Below are positions 8,755 to 17,229 of a stretch of 64,000 bases of DNA, piece by piece; the stretch's first letter is position 1; each line of letters starts with the position of its first letter. The stretch is from the NCBI GenBank assembly GCA_964622775.1, contig CAZUSO010000005.1, positions 1 to 64,000 of the forward strand. The letters are read 5' to 3'. Origin of the DNA: CAZUSO01 sp964622775 (GTDB taxonomy: Bacteria; Bacteroidota; Bacteroidia; Chitinophagales; Chitinophagaceae). Under the pieces are notes generated by a model that made no database searches, was not told the DNA's origin, and saw only the letters and a program-made list of their open reading frames with translations. The translations under genes were made by a program, and so were the position numbers.

Positions 8755-9200
8755 TTCTTGTGAAATAATCCTTCTATTTCCCTACGGGTTGCCTGCGCGA
8801 CAAAAGAAGTCATATCATTGTGAAAAAAAGTGATGTCATTTTGCGTATGGCAAAAATGTGGTGTCATTTACCTTCGGTGATAAAAGTTCGACCGAAATTA
8901 GAATCATGTAGCGTTGCTTAAGGGAGCGGAGAATTGAAAATCGGAGAAGCCAAATCTCCCGGGCATATTGCGAGGTGGTGACGTAAGGTGTGACACATTG
9001 AGCAAGGTTCATCCAGGCGCAATTGGAGATTGCTCCATGCGGAAATTTTAATCAAGGTTACAAGTTCTGATGATTAAGATACCACCGGTTTCACTGATTT
9101 TGCATTTTTACTTAACAAAACACATAGCCCACGATTAAAATCGTGGGCTATTGCAAAATAAGGATTAAGCGTACCGGAGCGGTTTTCTCACCCCGCCTGC
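8755..9200. other. Intergenic region between convergent paaD and rpoB
   Basis: No gene. Around 8810-8890 there are several near-repeats of gtgatgtcatt/gtggtgtcatt. Around 8940-9050 there is a degenerate copy of the hairpin repeat seen at 313-362. A perfect hairpin (9124-9151) sits 50 bp past the rpoB stop. No rpoC is present in this gap. Confidence 0.6.
9124..9151 (-). terminator. Hairpin downstream of rpoB (13 bp perfect stem)
   Basis: atagcccacgatt and aatcgtgggctat form a perfect 13 bp stem with a 2 nt loop. On the minus strand, the direction of rpoB transcription, it is followed by gtgttttgtt, a modest T-rich stretch. It fits a factor-independent terminator. The stem also resembles agcccacg-type REP hairpins seen between genes in other bacteria, so it may be both. 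Confidence 0.65.
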
Positions 9201-12200
9201 TTATTTATTTTCGAATGTCAGCTCAAGGCCTAATCCGCGCAATTCATGTACCAATACATTGAAAGATTCCGGGATGCCGGCTTTAGGCGTGTTGTCTCCT
9301 TTCACAATAGATTCATACGCCTTGGCACGACCGACAATATCATCTGATTTTACCGTGAGTAATTCCTGGAGAATATTGGATGCTCCGTAAGCTTCCAGCG
9401 CCCACACTTCCATTTCCCCGAAACGCTGTCCTCCAAACTGGGCTTTACCGCCTAAAGGCTGTTGGGTAATCAGGGAGTAGGGGCCGATGGAACGGGCGTG
9501 CATCTTATCATCCACCATGTGGTGCAGTTTAATCATGTAAATGATTCCCACAGTAGCTTTCTGGTCGAAGCGTTCTCCGGTTTCACCATCATACAGATAG
9601 GTATGACCGAAGGATGGCAGCTTAGCCTCCTGGATCAGTTCTCCTATCTCATCGCGGGATGCGCCGTCGAAGATCGCGGTAGCAAAATTTAATCCTAATT
9701 TTTCACCGGCCCATCCCAGGATGGTTTCATATATCTGTCCGATATTCATCCGGGAAGGTACGCCCAGGGGATTCAGCACGATATCCACCGGAGTTCCGTC
9801 TTCCAGGAACGGCATATCTTCCTGACGCACGATTCTGGCTACGATACCTTTATTTCCGTGACGACCCGCCATCTTATCGCCGACCTTCAGCTTACGCTTA
9901 ACGGCCAGATAGACCTTAGCCAGTTTCAGTACACCGGTGGGCAATTCATCACCAATGGATAAGTTGAATTTTTCGCGTTTATACCGGCCTAATTCTTCAT
10001 TATGCTTAATAGTATAGTTGTGCAGCAACTGATTAACCAGATCATCGGTTTCCGTGTCTCCGGTCCAGCCTAATGGATTGACATTCTGAAAATCTACGGA
10101 ATTCAATACTTTCAGGGAGAACTTACCGCCTTTACTGATTACCGGTTCACCATAAGTATTGGTAACGCCTACAGAAGTTTTGTCCTGCAGCAGCACCTGC
10201 AATTTTTCCAGCAGCAGCTTCTTGATGGACTCAACATTCTGATGGTGTGCTTTCTCTATCTTATCTATCTCTGCCTTTTCCTTAACCTTGGCATTCTTAT
10301 CTTTCTTTGCACGCTGGAACAGCTTTTTATCAATGATCACCCCTTCCACTGACGGAGAGGCTTTCAGCGAAGCATCTTTGGCATCGCCGGCTTTATCACC
10401 GAATATGGCGCGTAGCAGTTTTTCTTCCGGAGTGGGATCGCTTTCACCTTTCGGCGTAATTTTACCGATCATGATATCACCTTCCTTCACATGAGCGCCA
10501 ATACGGATGATACCGTTTTCATCCAAATCTTTAGTCGCTTCTTCGGAAATATTCGGGATATCGGCAGTCAGCTCTTCTTCGCCTAATTTGGTGTCGCGCA
10601 CTTCCAGCTCATATTCATCAATGTGTACGGAGGTAAATAAATCTTCACGTACTACTTTTTCATTGATCACGATGGCATCCTCGAAGTTATAACCCTTCCA
10701 GGGCATGAAGGCCACTTTCATATTCCGGCCTAATGCCAGCTCGCCGCCAACGGTAGAATAGCCCTGTGTCAGGAAATCGCCCTGCCTTACCTTTTGTCCT
10801 TTTTTTACCGCCGGACTCAGGTTGATGCAGGTGCTTTGGTTGGTCTTTTTGTATTTGGTAAGCTTGTATATCTTCAGGTCATCCTCGAACGATACTAAGC
10901 GTTGCTTTGCATTGCGGTCATAGCGTACATGAATCTCATTGGCATCCACAAATTCTACCACGCCATTTCCTTCCGCATGGATCTGGATACGCGCATCGCG
11001 TGCGGCTTTGGCTTCCAGGCCGGTGCCGACTATGGGGGCCTGCGGACGAATCAGGGGAACTGCCTGACGCTGCATGTTGGATCCCATCAGGGCACGGTTG
11101 GCATCATCGTGTTCCAGGAACGGGATGAGTGATGCGGAGAGGCCCACAATCTGGTTGGGTGCCACGTCCATATATTCCACTTCTTCCTTTTCCAGGATAG
11201 GAAAATCGCCGGTTTCGCGTGATTTGATCTTATCTTCTAAGAAATTGCCTTTTTCATCTAAGGGCACATTGGCCTGGGCGATCCTTTTATCATCTTCTTC
11301 TTCGGCGCTCAGGTAAAATTCTTTTTTCAAATCCACCCTGCCGTCTTTTACTTTACGATAAGGCGTTTCAATAAAGCCCATATCGTTGATCTTGGCATGC
11401 ACGCAAAGGGTGGAGATTAAACCGATATTCGGCCCTTCCGGAGTTTCAATCGTACAAAGGCGACCATAGTGGGAGTAGTGTACGTCACGCACTTCAAAGC
11501 CTGCACGCTCGCGGCTCAGACCACCGGGTCCGAGTGCCGAAATACGGCGTTTGTGTGTAATCTCAGACAGTGGATTGGTTTGATCCAGGAACTGCGATAA
11601 CTGTGAAGTACCGAAGAAAGAGTTGATCACTGAACTTAAGGTACGCGCATTGATCAGGTCAATCGGGGTAAACACTTCATTATCCCGGACGTTCATCCGT
11701 TCGCGAATAGTACGGGCCATCCGGGCCAGACCTACACCGAACTGGGCATACAGTTGTTCTCCAACGGTACGTACACGACGGTTGCTCAGGTGATCAATAT
11801 CGTCAATTTCCGCCTTACCGTTAGAAAGCTGTACTAAGTATTTTATGATGGAAATAATATCGTCCTTGGTCAATACTTTTTTCTCATTGGACATATCATG
11901 TCCCAGCTTGCGGTTGATCTTGTAACGACCCACTTCGCCCAGGTCATAACGTTTGTCGCTGAAGAACAGCTTATCAATAATGCCACGCGCGGTTTCATCA
12001 TCCGGAGCATCGCTGCCGCGCAACTGGCGATAGATATGCTGTACGGCTTCTAATTCCGAGTTGGAAGTATCTTTGTTTAAGGTATTGTAGATAATGGAAT
12101 AATCGCCACTCACATCTTCTTTCTGGATGAAAACGGTTTCAATGCCCATTTCGGCAATCATGTCAATATTGTCTTCATCCAGCACACTGTCGCGCTCCAG

Positions 12201-13022
12201 GATCACTTCATTACGTTCGATGGATACTACTTCACCGGTATCTTCATCCACGAAATCTTCTGTCCAGCTCCGCAGTACGCGGGCTGCAAGGCGACGATCA
12301 ATATTTTCGGTCAGTGTTTTCTTATCGGCCTTCACCTCATCAGCCATTCCGAATAATTCCAGGATGTCCTTATCGGTTTCAAACCCTATAGAGCGAAGCA
12401 AAGTGGTTACGGGGAATTTTTTCTTACGGTCGATGTAGGCATACATCACATTATTGATGTCGGTAGCAAATTCCATCCATGCGCCCTTGAACGGGATTAC
12501 ACGGGCAGAATAAATCTTCGTACCATTGGGGTGAGTGCTTTGTCCGAAAAACACGCCGGGGGAACGGTGTAATTGCGAAACCACCACACGTTCCGCACCA
12601 TTGATCACAAAGGTTCCGCGCGGGGTCATATAAGGGATATTCCCCAGGAACACATCCTGAACAATCGTCTCGAAATCTACGTGTTCTTCATCATTACAGC
12701 TCAGGCGCAATTTGGCTTTTAACGGAACTGAATAAGTCAGACCCCGCTCCATACATTCTTCGATAGAATAGCGTGGCGGATCAATGAAATAGTCTAAAAA
12801 TTCCAGCACAAATATATTGCGGGTATCCGATATCGGGAAATTTTCTTTAAACACCCGGAACAGCCCTTCGTTATTCCGTTTGTCGGGCGTTGTTTCTAAC
12901 TGGAAAAAATCCTGAAATGACTGCAACTGAATCGCCAGTAAATCCGGTGTGTCGGCCACGTCATGGATTTTTGCAAAGTTGACCCTTCCTGATGCAGTGC
13001 GCTTGCTTGTAATAGAAGACAT
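9201..13022 (-). CDS. rpoB: RNA polymerase beta subunit
   Basis: 1273 residues, full length for the phylum. It forms the catalytic core with beta-prime. The rifampicin region reads SQLSQFLDQTNPLSEITHKR followed by RISALGPGGLSRERAGFEV, with wild-type-like residues at the classical resistance positions. The C-terminal block contains the conserved GDKMAGRHGNKG and GGKAQFGGQRFGEMEVWALE, and the end (ELRGLGLELTF) is intact. The gene is normally flanked by rplL upstream and rpoC downstream. Here the upstream neighbour is a rhodanese-thioredoxin gene and downstream lies a hairpin and a convergent paaD. It has its own consensus promoter. Confidence 0.97.
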   Translation of the reverse strand: MSSITSKRTASGRVNFAKIHDVADTPDLLAIQLQSFQDFFQLETTPDKRNNEGLFRVFKENFPISDTRNIFVLEFLDYFIDPPRYSIEECMERGLTYSVPLKAKLRLSCNDEEHVDFETIVQDVFLGNIPYMTPRGTFVINGAERVVVSQLHRSPGVFFGQSTHPNGTKIYSARVIPFKGAWMEFATDINNVMYAYIDRKKKFPVTTLLRSIGFETDKDILELFGMADEVKADKKTLTENIDRRLAARVLRSWTEDFVDEDTGEVVSIERNEVILERDSVLDEDNIDMIAEMGIETVFIQKEDVSGDYSIIYNTLNKDTSNSELEAVQHIYRQLRGSDAPDDETARGIIDKLFFSDKRYDLGEVGRYKINRKLGHDMSNEKKVLTKDDIISIIKYLVQLSNGKAEIDDIDHLSNRRVRTVGEQLYAQFGVGLARMARTIRERMNVRDNEVFTPIDLINARTLSSVINSFFGTSQLSQFLDQTNPLSEITHKRRISALGPGGLSRERAGFEVRDVHYSHYGRLCTIETPEGPNIGLISTLCVHAKINDMGFIETPYRKVKDGRVDLKKEFYLSAEEEDDKRIAQANVPLDEKGNFLEDKIKSRETGDFPILEKEEVEYMDVAPNQIVGLSASLIPFLEHDDANRALMGSNMQRQAVPLIRPQAPIVGTGLEAKAARDARIQIHAEGNGVVEFVDANEIHVRYDRNAKQRLVSFEDDLKIYKLTKYKKTNQSTCINLSPAVKKGQKVRQGDFLTQGYSTVGGELALGRNMKVAFMPWKGYNFEDAIVINEKVVREDLFTSVHIDEYELEVRDTKLGEEELTADIPNISEEATKDLDENGIIRIGAHVKEGDIMIGKITPKGESDPTPEEKLLRAIFGDKAGDAKDASLKASPSVEGVIIDKKLFQRAKKDKNAKVKEKAEIDKIEKAHHQNVESIKKLLLEKLQVLLQDKTSVGVTNTYGEPVISKGGKFSLKVLNSVDFQNVNPLGWTGDTETDDLVNQLLHNYTIKHNEELGRYKREKFNLSIGDELPTGVLKLAKVYLAVKRKLKVGDKMAGRHGNKGIVARIVRQEDMPFLEDGTPVDIVLNPLGVPSRMNIGQIYETILGWAGEKLGLNFATAIFDGASRDEIGELIQEAKLPSFGHTYLYDGETGERFDQKATVGIIYMIKLHHMVDDKMHARSIGPYSLITQQPLGGKAQFGGQRFGEMEVWALEAYGASNILQELLTVKSDDIVGRAKAYESIVKGDNTPKAGIPESFNVLVHELRGLGLELTFENK

Positions 13023-13167
13023 AGTAACTTTTATAAAGTTTTACGTATAAAATAAAATAAACCCACTACAAAAAATAGAATTTTTTGCGGTAAGTTTAGC
13101 TATGAGAATCAATAATTTGGATAAATTGGAATAATTGCACGTACGTTTTATCCCCAATTTGGGACGG

Positions 13168-13198
13168 CAAAGATAGGAAAATGCGTGTAACCGGCAAA
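13168..13198 (-). promoter_or_regulatory. Consensus Bacteroidota promoter for rpoB
   Basis: On the minus strand TTTG (13198-13195) is followed after exactly 19 bp by TATCTTTG (13175-13168), a full match to TTTG-N19-TAnnTTTG. The predicted start near 13161 gives a leader of about 140 nt before the rpoB ATG. A short inverted repeat, cccaa-t-ttggg, lies at the predicted start. Confidence 0.8.
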
Positions 13199-13279
13199 AT
13201 TTATTCCAAAAGTCACTTTTTTGTAAAAATTTTAGGAATTCCGGATGGGTAAAAAAATAAAACGGATTGGAGAAGTTAT

Positions 13280-13990
13280 TTAATCTTTTTGCGAAGATAA
13301 AACTTTCCGGAGTTCCGGTTCAGCCACTAAGCTGTTGGCATCCCAAATGACCTTTTGATTTTGATAGAGCTTCAAAACGGGTAGGGTAGTAACCTGAAGC
13401 GCCTTGCATAAGGCTTTATTTTCATCCACATTGATTCGGATGAGGGTTAGTTGGTCTTTTTGTTCTTTGGCGATCTTTTCCAGGTAGGGTTTCATTTTCT
13501 TGCAGGGTGCACACCAGTCGGCATAAAAATCAACCAGAACCAGCTTCCCGGTTTTGAGCAACGATTCATATTGCTTTAAGGTCATTCCCTCAGACACATT
13601 GCCGGCCATTACTTCGGGCAAATTGGCAGCGCGCCATTTCATCATGCCTCCGTCCATTTCGTAGATGGATGTATAGCCCTGTTTGCTCATGGACTCTGCC
13701 GCTGCCGCACTTCGTCCGCCGCTCAGGCAATAGATGAAAACGGGCTTCGACCGGTCTAATGCCTTGATTTGATCCTGAAACTGAGCGCCGTTCCAGTTGA
13801 TATTGAGCGCATCTTTCAAGTGACCTTTCTGAAACTCTTCCGGGCTGCGTACATCCACAATCTGCGCATCCGGAGTTTGTTGGATTTTTTTCGCAAAATC
13901 AATAGCGGAAAGCGATACCGTTGCATGCTGGCTATAGCCGGAAACGGCTGTAATTACGCCTGCTAAAAGGAATAACAGAATCTTGTACAT
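13280..13990 (-). CDS. Secreted rhodanese-thioredoxin fusion protein
   Basis: 236 residues. A signal peptide (to about residue 20) is followed by a rhodanese domain (about 25-125) with the active-site loop YCLSGGRS containing the catalytic Cys. Next is a thioredoxin domain (about 130-235) with WCAPCKK and the cis-Pro of TLPVL. It is probably periplasmic, combining sulfur transfer with disulfide chemistry. It lies upstream of rpoB on the same strand, but the rpoB promoter lies between them and it has no obvious functional tie to transcription. Such fusions occur in other Bacteroidota; the substrate is unknown. Confidence 0.85.
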   Translation of the reverse strand: MYKILLFLLAGVITAVSGYSQHATVSLSAIDFAKKIQQTPDAQIVDVRSPEEFQKGHLKDALNINWNGAQFQDQIKALDRSKPVFIYCLSGGRSAAAAESMSKQGYTSIYEMDGGMMKWRAANLPEVMAGNVSEGMTLKQYESLLKTGKLVLVDFYADWCAPCKKMKPYLEKIAKEQKDQLTLIRINVDENKALCKALQVTTLPVLKLYQNQKVIWDANSLVAEPELRKVLSSQKD

Positions 13991-14094
13991 TCTTTTTCGG
14001 TTTTTGAATCTTTATGTTGTTATGACCGGATAAAGGTAATAAAAATACTTTTGGGTTGCAGAAAATCCGTAATTCAGGCTGGCGTCAAAAAAAT

Positions 14095-14126
14095 ATTCCC
14101 GGTGGGCTATAAACCTCACCGGGAAT
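14095..14126 (-). terminator. Terminator of rpsO
   Basis: attcccggtg pairs with caccgggaat around a GC-closed loop. On the minus strand the stem is followed by attttttgacg, a proper T-run. It lies 20 bp past the rpsO stop. Confidence 0.85.
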
Positions 14127-14146
14127 CATATCGGTAAAAATTAATA

Positions 14147-14425
14147 TTATTTACGCAAGCCTAATTGAGCAATTAGCTGGCGATAACCTTCCAGATTGGT
14201 TTTGCTCAGGTACTGTAATAATTGTTTGCGTTGACCAACCATTTTGATTAGCCCGCGGTTGGAAGAATGATCTTTCGCATTGCCATTCTTAATATGGGCG
14301 GAAATATGATTGATGCGCTCCGTTAATAAAGCAATTTGTCCTTCAATGGAGCCGGTATTCTTTTCTGAGCCACCGTATGTTTTAAAAATATTGGCCGTTT
14401 TTGCGGCGATGGTTGCGTTAGCCAT
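14147..14425 (-). CDS. rpsO: 30S ribosomal protein S15
   Basis: 92 residues. It binds 16S rRNA in the central domain and helps start platform assembly. The sequence carries the family pattern GSIEGQIALLTERINHISAHI and DHSSNRGLIKMVGQRKQLLQYL, ending LIAQLGLRK. It is preceded by gaggaaatcagt before ATG, a fair ribosome binding site, by its own promoter, and followed by its own terminator, so it is probably monocistronic. pnp, a common neighbour, is not here. Confidence 0.96.
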   Translation of the reverse strand: MANATIAAKTANIFKTYGGSEKNTGSIEGQIALLTERINHISAHIKNGNAKDHSSNRGLIKMVGQRKQLLQYLSKTNLEGYRQLIAQLGLRK

Positions 14426-14471
14426 TACTGATTTCCTCTGTTAAAATTTGTGATTTGCTTTTTTAAGGCTG

Positions 14472-14503
14472 CAAATGTAGGGAATATTTTTATAATGATC
14501 AAA
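14472..14503 (-). promoter_or_regulatory. Promoter of rpsO
   Basis: Minus strand: TTTG (14503-14500), 20 bp, then TACATTTG (14479-14472). This fits the Bacteroidota consensus with one extra spacer base and lies about 47 bp before the start codon. Confidence 0.65.
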
Positions 14504-14548
14504 ATTATTCTATTTCATTTGCAGCCCTTTTCAGGCCGGGTCTGATGA

Positions 14549-17110
14549 TTATTGTTCGGTCTTTGCCTTACTTTCGCCCTTATCTTTTAATGCTTTAAAT
14601 ACGATCTTGTCATTTTTGGTATCAAAATCGGCCAATACCTTATCGCCTTCCTTAATCGTATGGTTCAGGATTTCTTCTGCCAGCGGATCTTCGAGATATT
14701 TCTGAATGGCCCGGTGCAGCGGTCTTGCCCCAAACTGTTGATCATATCCTTTAGTCGCAATATATTTGCGTGCCGCCGGAGTCAGTTCCAGTTTAAACCC
14801 TAATGCTCCCAGCCGTTTTAATACATCATCCATAATAATGTCGATGATCTCACTGATATGTTCTTCATTCAGCGAATTAAAGATGACCACATCATCGATC
14901 CGGTTTAAAAACTCCGGACTGAAAGTGCGTTTCAGCGCTTTTTCAATAACTGCCCTGCTGTTTTCCTCTGAACCGGCTACTTTAGCGCTGGTGGCAAAAC
15001 CCACTCCATCGCCAAAATCTTTCAACTGACGGGCGCCGATATTAGAAGTCATGATAATGATGGTATTCTTGAAATCCACTTTACGTCCCAGCCCGTCTGT
15101 CAACTGGCCTTCATCTAATACCTGTAGCAGGATATTGAAGATGTCTGGATGCGCTTTTTCAATTTCATCCAATAATACTACGGAGTAAGGCTTGCGGCGT
15201 ATTTTTTCCGTAAGCTGTCCACCCTCTTCATAACCTACATATCCGGGAGGCGCTCCTATCAGGCGGCTGAGGGAGAATTTCTCCATGTATTCACTCATAT
15301 CCATGCGGATAAGCGTATCATCGCTGTCAAACAGATATCGCGCGAGCGCTTTGGCTAATTCGGTTTTTCCTACACCGGTTGGTCCCAGGAAAATAAAAGT
15401 TCCAATGGGTTTTTTGGGATCTTTCAATCCTACCCGGTTTCGCTGAATGGCTTTCACCACTTTTGCAATAGCTTCATCCTGCCCTACGACTTTTGCTTTC
15501 AGGTCGGTACCCATTCGGCGCAGCTTTTCGCTTTCGGCTTCCACCATGCGCATTACCGGGATGCCGGTCATCATGCTCACCACTTCGGCAATGTCTTCCT
15601 CATGGATTGGATAACGTTTGTGTTTTACTTCTTCTTCCCATGCAGCTTTGGCCTTTTCCAATTCTTCGCCGAAGCGTTTTTCCTTATCCCGTAAGGCTGC
15701 AGCCTCTTCAAAACGCTGACTTTTCACTACTTTATTTTTTTCCAGCTTGATATCTTCGATCTTTTTTTCCAGATCTACGATATTCTGAGGCACATTGATA
15801 TTCTTCAGGTGAACGCGCGCGCCCACTTCATCCAGCACGTCAATAGCCTTGTCCGGCAGCAGGCGGTCGGTCATATAGCGGTCGCTCAGTTTCACACAGG
15901 CTTCGATGGCGTCTTCATCATAACTGACATTATGAAACTCTTCGTATTTCGGACGGATATTGTTGAGGATGGTGATGGTCTCTTCCACACTTGGCGGATC
16001 TACTACTACTTTCTGAAAGCGTCGATCCAACGCGCCGTCCTTTTCGATATACATCCGGTATTCATCAAGGGTAGAAGCGCCGATGCACTGCAATTCTCCG
16101 CGGGAAAGTGCGGGCTTGAATATATTGGAAGCGTCCAGAGAGCCGGAAGCGCCGCCCGCGCCAACAATGGTATGAATTTCATCAATGAACAGAATCACAT
16201 CCCTGTTTTTTTCCAGTTCATTCATAATGGCCTTCATGCGTTCTTCAAACTGACCACGATATTTTGTGCCTGCCACAAGGGCGGCCAAATCCAGACTGAT
16301 GACCCTTTTATCAAACAGCACGCGGGAAACCTTTCGCTGCACGATACGCAGGGCCAGCCCTTCCACGATAGCGGTTTTGCCGACACCCGGCTCTCCGATC
16401 AGTATCGGGTTATTTTTCTTGCGGCGGGACAGAATCTGTGATACCCGTTCAATTTCCTTTTCCCGTCCAACGATGGGATCCAGATTGCCCAACTCTGCCA
16501 GGCGGGTGATATCCCGACCAAAGTTGTCTAAAACCGGTGTCTTGGATTTGGAATTTCCGGCAGCCCCTGCCCTTTGCTGACGCTGATACTGCCTGCGTTC
16601 ATCGTCGTCAAATTCTTCAGAACCGGGATCATTGGGATATTCCGACCTGGGTAATTCCGTAGCCGTTTCGCCACCCTGTAAAATGCTGAGTTCGCCTTTA
16701 AAACGTTCGTAATCCACTGCATAGTTATTTAAAATCTGTGCAGCCGGGTTGTCCTTGTTTTTGAGAATGGAAAGCATCAGATGCTCTGACTCAACGGTAG
16801 TATGACGGAGCGCTTTTGCTTCCAGCACGGTAATTCTGATTACTTTTTCTGCCTGACGGGTTAAGGGCAGACTATTGACTTGGGTATCTGCATGAGTACC
16901 CTTTCCTTTAATCGCAAATTCTATATCCTTTCGTAAGTCATGTAAGTCAACATCCATTGATTGCAATATCCGAACCGCCAATCCTTCACCGTCACGTATC
17001 AGGCCGAGCAGCAGGTGCTCCGTGCCAATAAAATCATTACCCAGACGCAGCGCTTCTTCCCTGCTGTAGGATATGATTTCCTTGACTTTTAATGAGAAGT
17101 TTGAATCCAT
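14549..17110 (-). CDS. clpC: ClpC-type AAA+ unfoldase
   Basis: 853 residues from the ATG at 17108-17110, which starts MDSNFSLKVKEIISYSREEA as in close relatives; an upstream ATG would add 15 unconserved residues. Two N-terminal Clp repeats (about 5-145) are followed by the first AAA domain with GEPGVGKT and the Walker B motif LFIDEIH. A short coiled middle domain carries a UVR-like segment (KSQRFEEAAALRDKE) that marks ClpC rather than ClpB or ClpA. The second AAA domain has GPTGVGKT and LLDEIEKAH. It unfolds substrates for the ClpP protease; clpP is not in the window. Confidence 0.95.
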   Translation of the reverse strand: MDSNFSLKVKEIISYSREEALRLGNDFIGTEHLLLGLIRDGEGLAVRILQSMDVDLHDLRKDIEFAIKGKGTHADTQVNSLPLTRQAEKVIRITVLEAKALRHTTVESEHLMLSILKNKDNPAAQILNNYAVDYERFKGELSILQGGETATELPRSEYPNDPGSEEFDDDERRQYQRQQRAGAAGNSKSKTPVLDNFGRDITRLAELGNLDPIVGREKEIERVSQILSRRKKNNPILIGEPGVGKTAIVEGLALRIVQRKVSRVLFDKRVISLDLAALVAGTKYRGQFEERMKAIMNELEKNRDVILFIDEIHTIVGAGGASGSLDASNIFKPALSRGELQCIGASTLDEYRMYIEKDGALDRRFQKVVVDPPSVEETITILNNIRPKYEEFHNVSYDEDAIEACVKLSDRYMTDRLLPDKAIDVLDEVGARVHLKNINVPQNIVDLEKKIEDIKLEKNKVVKSQRFEEAAALRDKEKRFGEELEKAKAAWEEEVKHKRYPIHEEDIAEVVSMMTGIPVMRMVEAESEKLRRMGTDLKAKVVGQDEAIAKVVKAIQRNRVGLKDPKKPIGTFIFLGPTGVGKTELAKALARYLFDSDDTLIRMDMSEYMEKFSLSRLIGAPPGYVGYEEGGQLTEKIRRKPYSVVLLDEIEKAHPDIFNILLQVLDEGQLTDGLGRKVDFKNTIIIMTSNIGARQLKDFGDGVGFATSAKVAGSEENSRAVIEKALKRTFSPEFLNRIDDVVIFNSLNEEHISEIIDIIMDDVLKRLGALGFKLELTPAARKYIATKGYDQQFGARPLHRAIQKYLEDPLAEEILNHTIKEGDKVLADFDTKNDKIVFKALKDKGESKAKTEQ

Positions 17111-17229
17111 ATTGTATAAAATTGTTTGAAGTATTACTTTATTGGAAAGTTGCAATTATCATACCAGAATATGATATAATTGCTAAGGTAAACATTTTTA
17201 CATATTCCAATGCCTTTTTGACATAAAGC

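Noticed and set aside
8880..8910. tRNA-like gttcga segment
   Set aside because: No cloverleaf can be drawn around it; no acceptor stem pairing.
15809..16441. 210-codon plus-strand frame within clpC
   Set aside because: Antisense shadow of a highly conserved gene; no domain recognised.
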